A stretch of 12,050 nucleotides of DNA, from positions 1-12,050 of the forward strand of contig CAJANQ010000194.1 of the NCBI GenBank assembly GCA_903941145.1, written 5' to 3'. Positions 11,058 through 12,050 of the stretch are shown here, in pieces (position 1 is the stretch's first letter; every line of letters starts with the position of its first letter). This DNA is from an uncultured Actinomycetes bacterium (lineage in GTDB: Bacteria > Actinomycetota > Acidimicrobiia > Acidimicrobiales > Microtrichaceae). The notes below the pieces were generated by a model. It saw only the letters and a list, made by a program, of their open reading frames with translations, ran no database searches and was not told the origin of the DNA. Both the position numbers and the translations under genes were made by a program.

Positions 11058-12050
11058 ATGGTGCTTGCTCTCGACGACGCCGACCTGGTCGGCGCAGCGC
11101 TCGCCGGCGACCGCGAGGCGTTCGGCGCCATCTACGACCGTTACTCGTCGCAGGTCTTCACGATGTGTGCCCACATGCTGGGCAACCGTGACGACGCGGC
11201 CGACGCCACGAGCGACGTGTTCCTCACGGCGGCCGAGCGTCTCGGCCAGCTGCGAGACCCGTCCCGGCTCCGTGTGTGGCTGCTGGCGATCGCCCGTCGG
11301 AACGTCTACCGCCGTTCAGCACGACGGTCCCGGGCCGTCCCGGTCGCCGAGGTCGAGGACATGAGCGGCCCCCTCGCCACCGACGACGACCTTGCGTCGG
11401 CGGGCGCCGAGGCGTCGGAGCTGGCCCAGGTGCTGGGCGACTCCGCCGCCGGTCTCGACGACGGCGACCGGGCAGTGCTGCAGCTGCAGCTGCTGGGGCT
11501 GGACGGCGCCGACCTGGCCGATGCGCTCGGGGTCGGCCCCGACGCCGCCTACCAGGCCAGCTTCCGCATGAAGGAGCGCCTCGAGCGGTCGATCGGCGCG
11601 CTGCTGGTGGCTCGCCAGGGTCGCGGCGACTGCGGCGACCTGGACCAGCTCTTGCGGGCCTGGGACGGGACGTTCTCCGTGCTGTGGCGCAAGCGGGTGG
11701 CGCGGCACGTCGACAAGTGCGAGGTCTGCGACCGTCGCCGTAAGGCGGTGCCCGCGCTGCTGCTGGGCGGCGTGGCCGGCGCGACGACCCTGCTGGTGGC
11801 CCCCGAGCGGCTCAGGAACGAGGTGCTGTCCGCGGCGACGGTCGGCGGCGCGACCGGCCGTCCCTGGCCGGGCGACGGATTCCCGCCCGGTCCCCGGCGC
11901 GCCGGACGGCGTGCGGTGGCGGCGCTGGTCGTTGCGCTGCTCGTCCTCGTCGCCCTCGTCGGCACGCTCTCGGCCGACAACTCGCCGCCGTCCGTCTCCA
12001 CGACCTCCACGACGGTGACCTCGACCACGACGACGTCGTCGAGCACGACC
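11058..12050 (+). CDS. ECF sigma factor fused to a zinc-binding anti-sigma-like segment and membrane helix, partial at 3' end
   Basis: The frame is open from ATG 11058 to the window edge (331 residues so far), and GGAAGG lies 11 nt upstream of the start. Residues 18-90 form sigma region 2 (GDREAFGAIYDRYSSQVF, DAADATSDVFLTA, RVWLLAIARRNVYRR). Residues 132-180 form region 4 with its helix-turn-helix (LDDGDRAVLQLQLLGLDG, DLADALGVGPDAAYQASFRM). After a short linker come Cys192 and H217-x3-C221-x2-C224, matching the zinc-binding anti-sigma (ZAS) pattern in which a Cys lies about 25 residues before H-x3-C-x2-C. A weakly hydrophobic stretch (231-249) is followed by a clear transmembrane helix (286-306). 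A Ser/Thr-rich segment then lies outside the membrane and continues beyond the window. Sigma/anti-sigma fusions of this general kind are known in Actinomycetota. How the sigma part is released here is unknown. Confidence 0.88.
   Translation, partial: MVLALDDADLVGAALAGDREAFGAIYDRYSSQVFTMCAHMLGNRDDAADATSDVFLTAAERLGQLRDPSRLRVWLLAIARRNVYRRSARRSRAVPVAEVEDMSGPLATDDDLASAGAEASELAQVLGDSAAGLDDGDRAVLQLQLLGLDGADLADALGVGPDAAYQASFRMKERLERSIGALLVARQGRGDCGDLDQLLRAWDGTFSVLWRKRVARHVDKCEVCDRRRKAVPALLLGGVAGATTLLVAPERLRNEVLSAATVGGATGRPWPGDGFPPGPRRAGRRAVAALVVALLVLVALVGTLSADNSPPSVSTTSTTVTSTTTTSSSTT

Noticed and set aside
1..12050. CRISPR array, tRNA/rRNA genes, insertion sequences or prophage genes
   Set aside because: No regularly spaced repeats, cloverleaf-like segments, transposase or phage motifs, or sharp composition changes were seen on either strand.

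Overview
The window is a GC-rich stretch of bacterial chromosome packed with genes. Base composition, many short gene overlaps, several lipoproteins with Ser/Thr/Ala-rich linkers, Thr- and Pro-rich surface regions, and a sigma factor fused to a membrane anti-sigma module all point to an Actinomycetota genome. Acidimicrobiia is my best guess, but it is an inference because no marker gene is present. I see no rRNA, tRNA, CRISPR array, insertion sequence or phage gene. No gap between genes exceeds about 140 bases.

Layout. (1) 1-1292, minus strand: acyl-CoA thioesterase II (tesB), overlapped at its 3' end by the start of a lipoprotein glucose/sorbosone dehydrogenase-like gene that runs off the left edge. 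(2) 1363-2570, plus strand: a GtrA-family membrane protein and a class I methyltransferase, divergent from tesB. The gtrA-like gene has a leaderless-type promoter and a 15-bp palindrome in front of it. (3) 2580-6235, minus strand: a compact operon of four genes, in order GT4 glycosyltransferase, class I methyltransferase, an alpha-helical-barrel protein with a prenyltransferase/squalene-oxidase-like repeat, and a small signal-peptide/membrane protein. The first three genes overlap by 1 and 8 nt. Together with the facing GtrA and methyltransferase genes this looks like a cell-envelope glycan module. (4) 6307-6789, plus strand: dtd (D-aminoacyl-tRNA deacylase), whose 3' end overlaps by 23 bp the convergent lnt gene (6767-8320, minus). 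The Lnt protein has Ser where the family's catalytic Cys is expected. (5) 8391-10045, plus strand: three copper-related lipoprotein genes, SCO1/SenC, a PCuAC chaperone and a small cupredoxin-like protein, very probably one operon serving copper delivery to a respiratory oxidase. (6) 10187-10942, plus strand: a proline-rich, signal-peptide-bearing, C-terminally anchored surface protein, flanked by two hairpins. (7) 11058 to the right edge, plus strand: an ECF sigma factor fused to a zinc-binding anti-sigma-like segment (C192, H217, C221, C224), a transmembrane helix and a Ser/Thr-rich outer segment.

How the genes fit together. Much of the window concerns the cell envelope. Lnt would be the enzyme expected to N-acylate the four lipoproteins encoded nearby (GSDH-like, SCO, PCuAC, cupredoxin-like). 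SCO and PCuAC handle copper outside the membrane. The GT4/methyltransferase/barrel operon and GtrA suggest synthesis and trimming of a methylated glycan or glycolipid. The sigma fusion is a one-protein candidate for sensing envelope or redox stress. The observations most worth following are the Cys-to-Ser Lnt, the sigma/anti-sigma fusion, the degenerate cupredoxin site, the Met-rich insertion in PCuAC, and an 11-bp element shared just upstream of the dtd and lnt starts.
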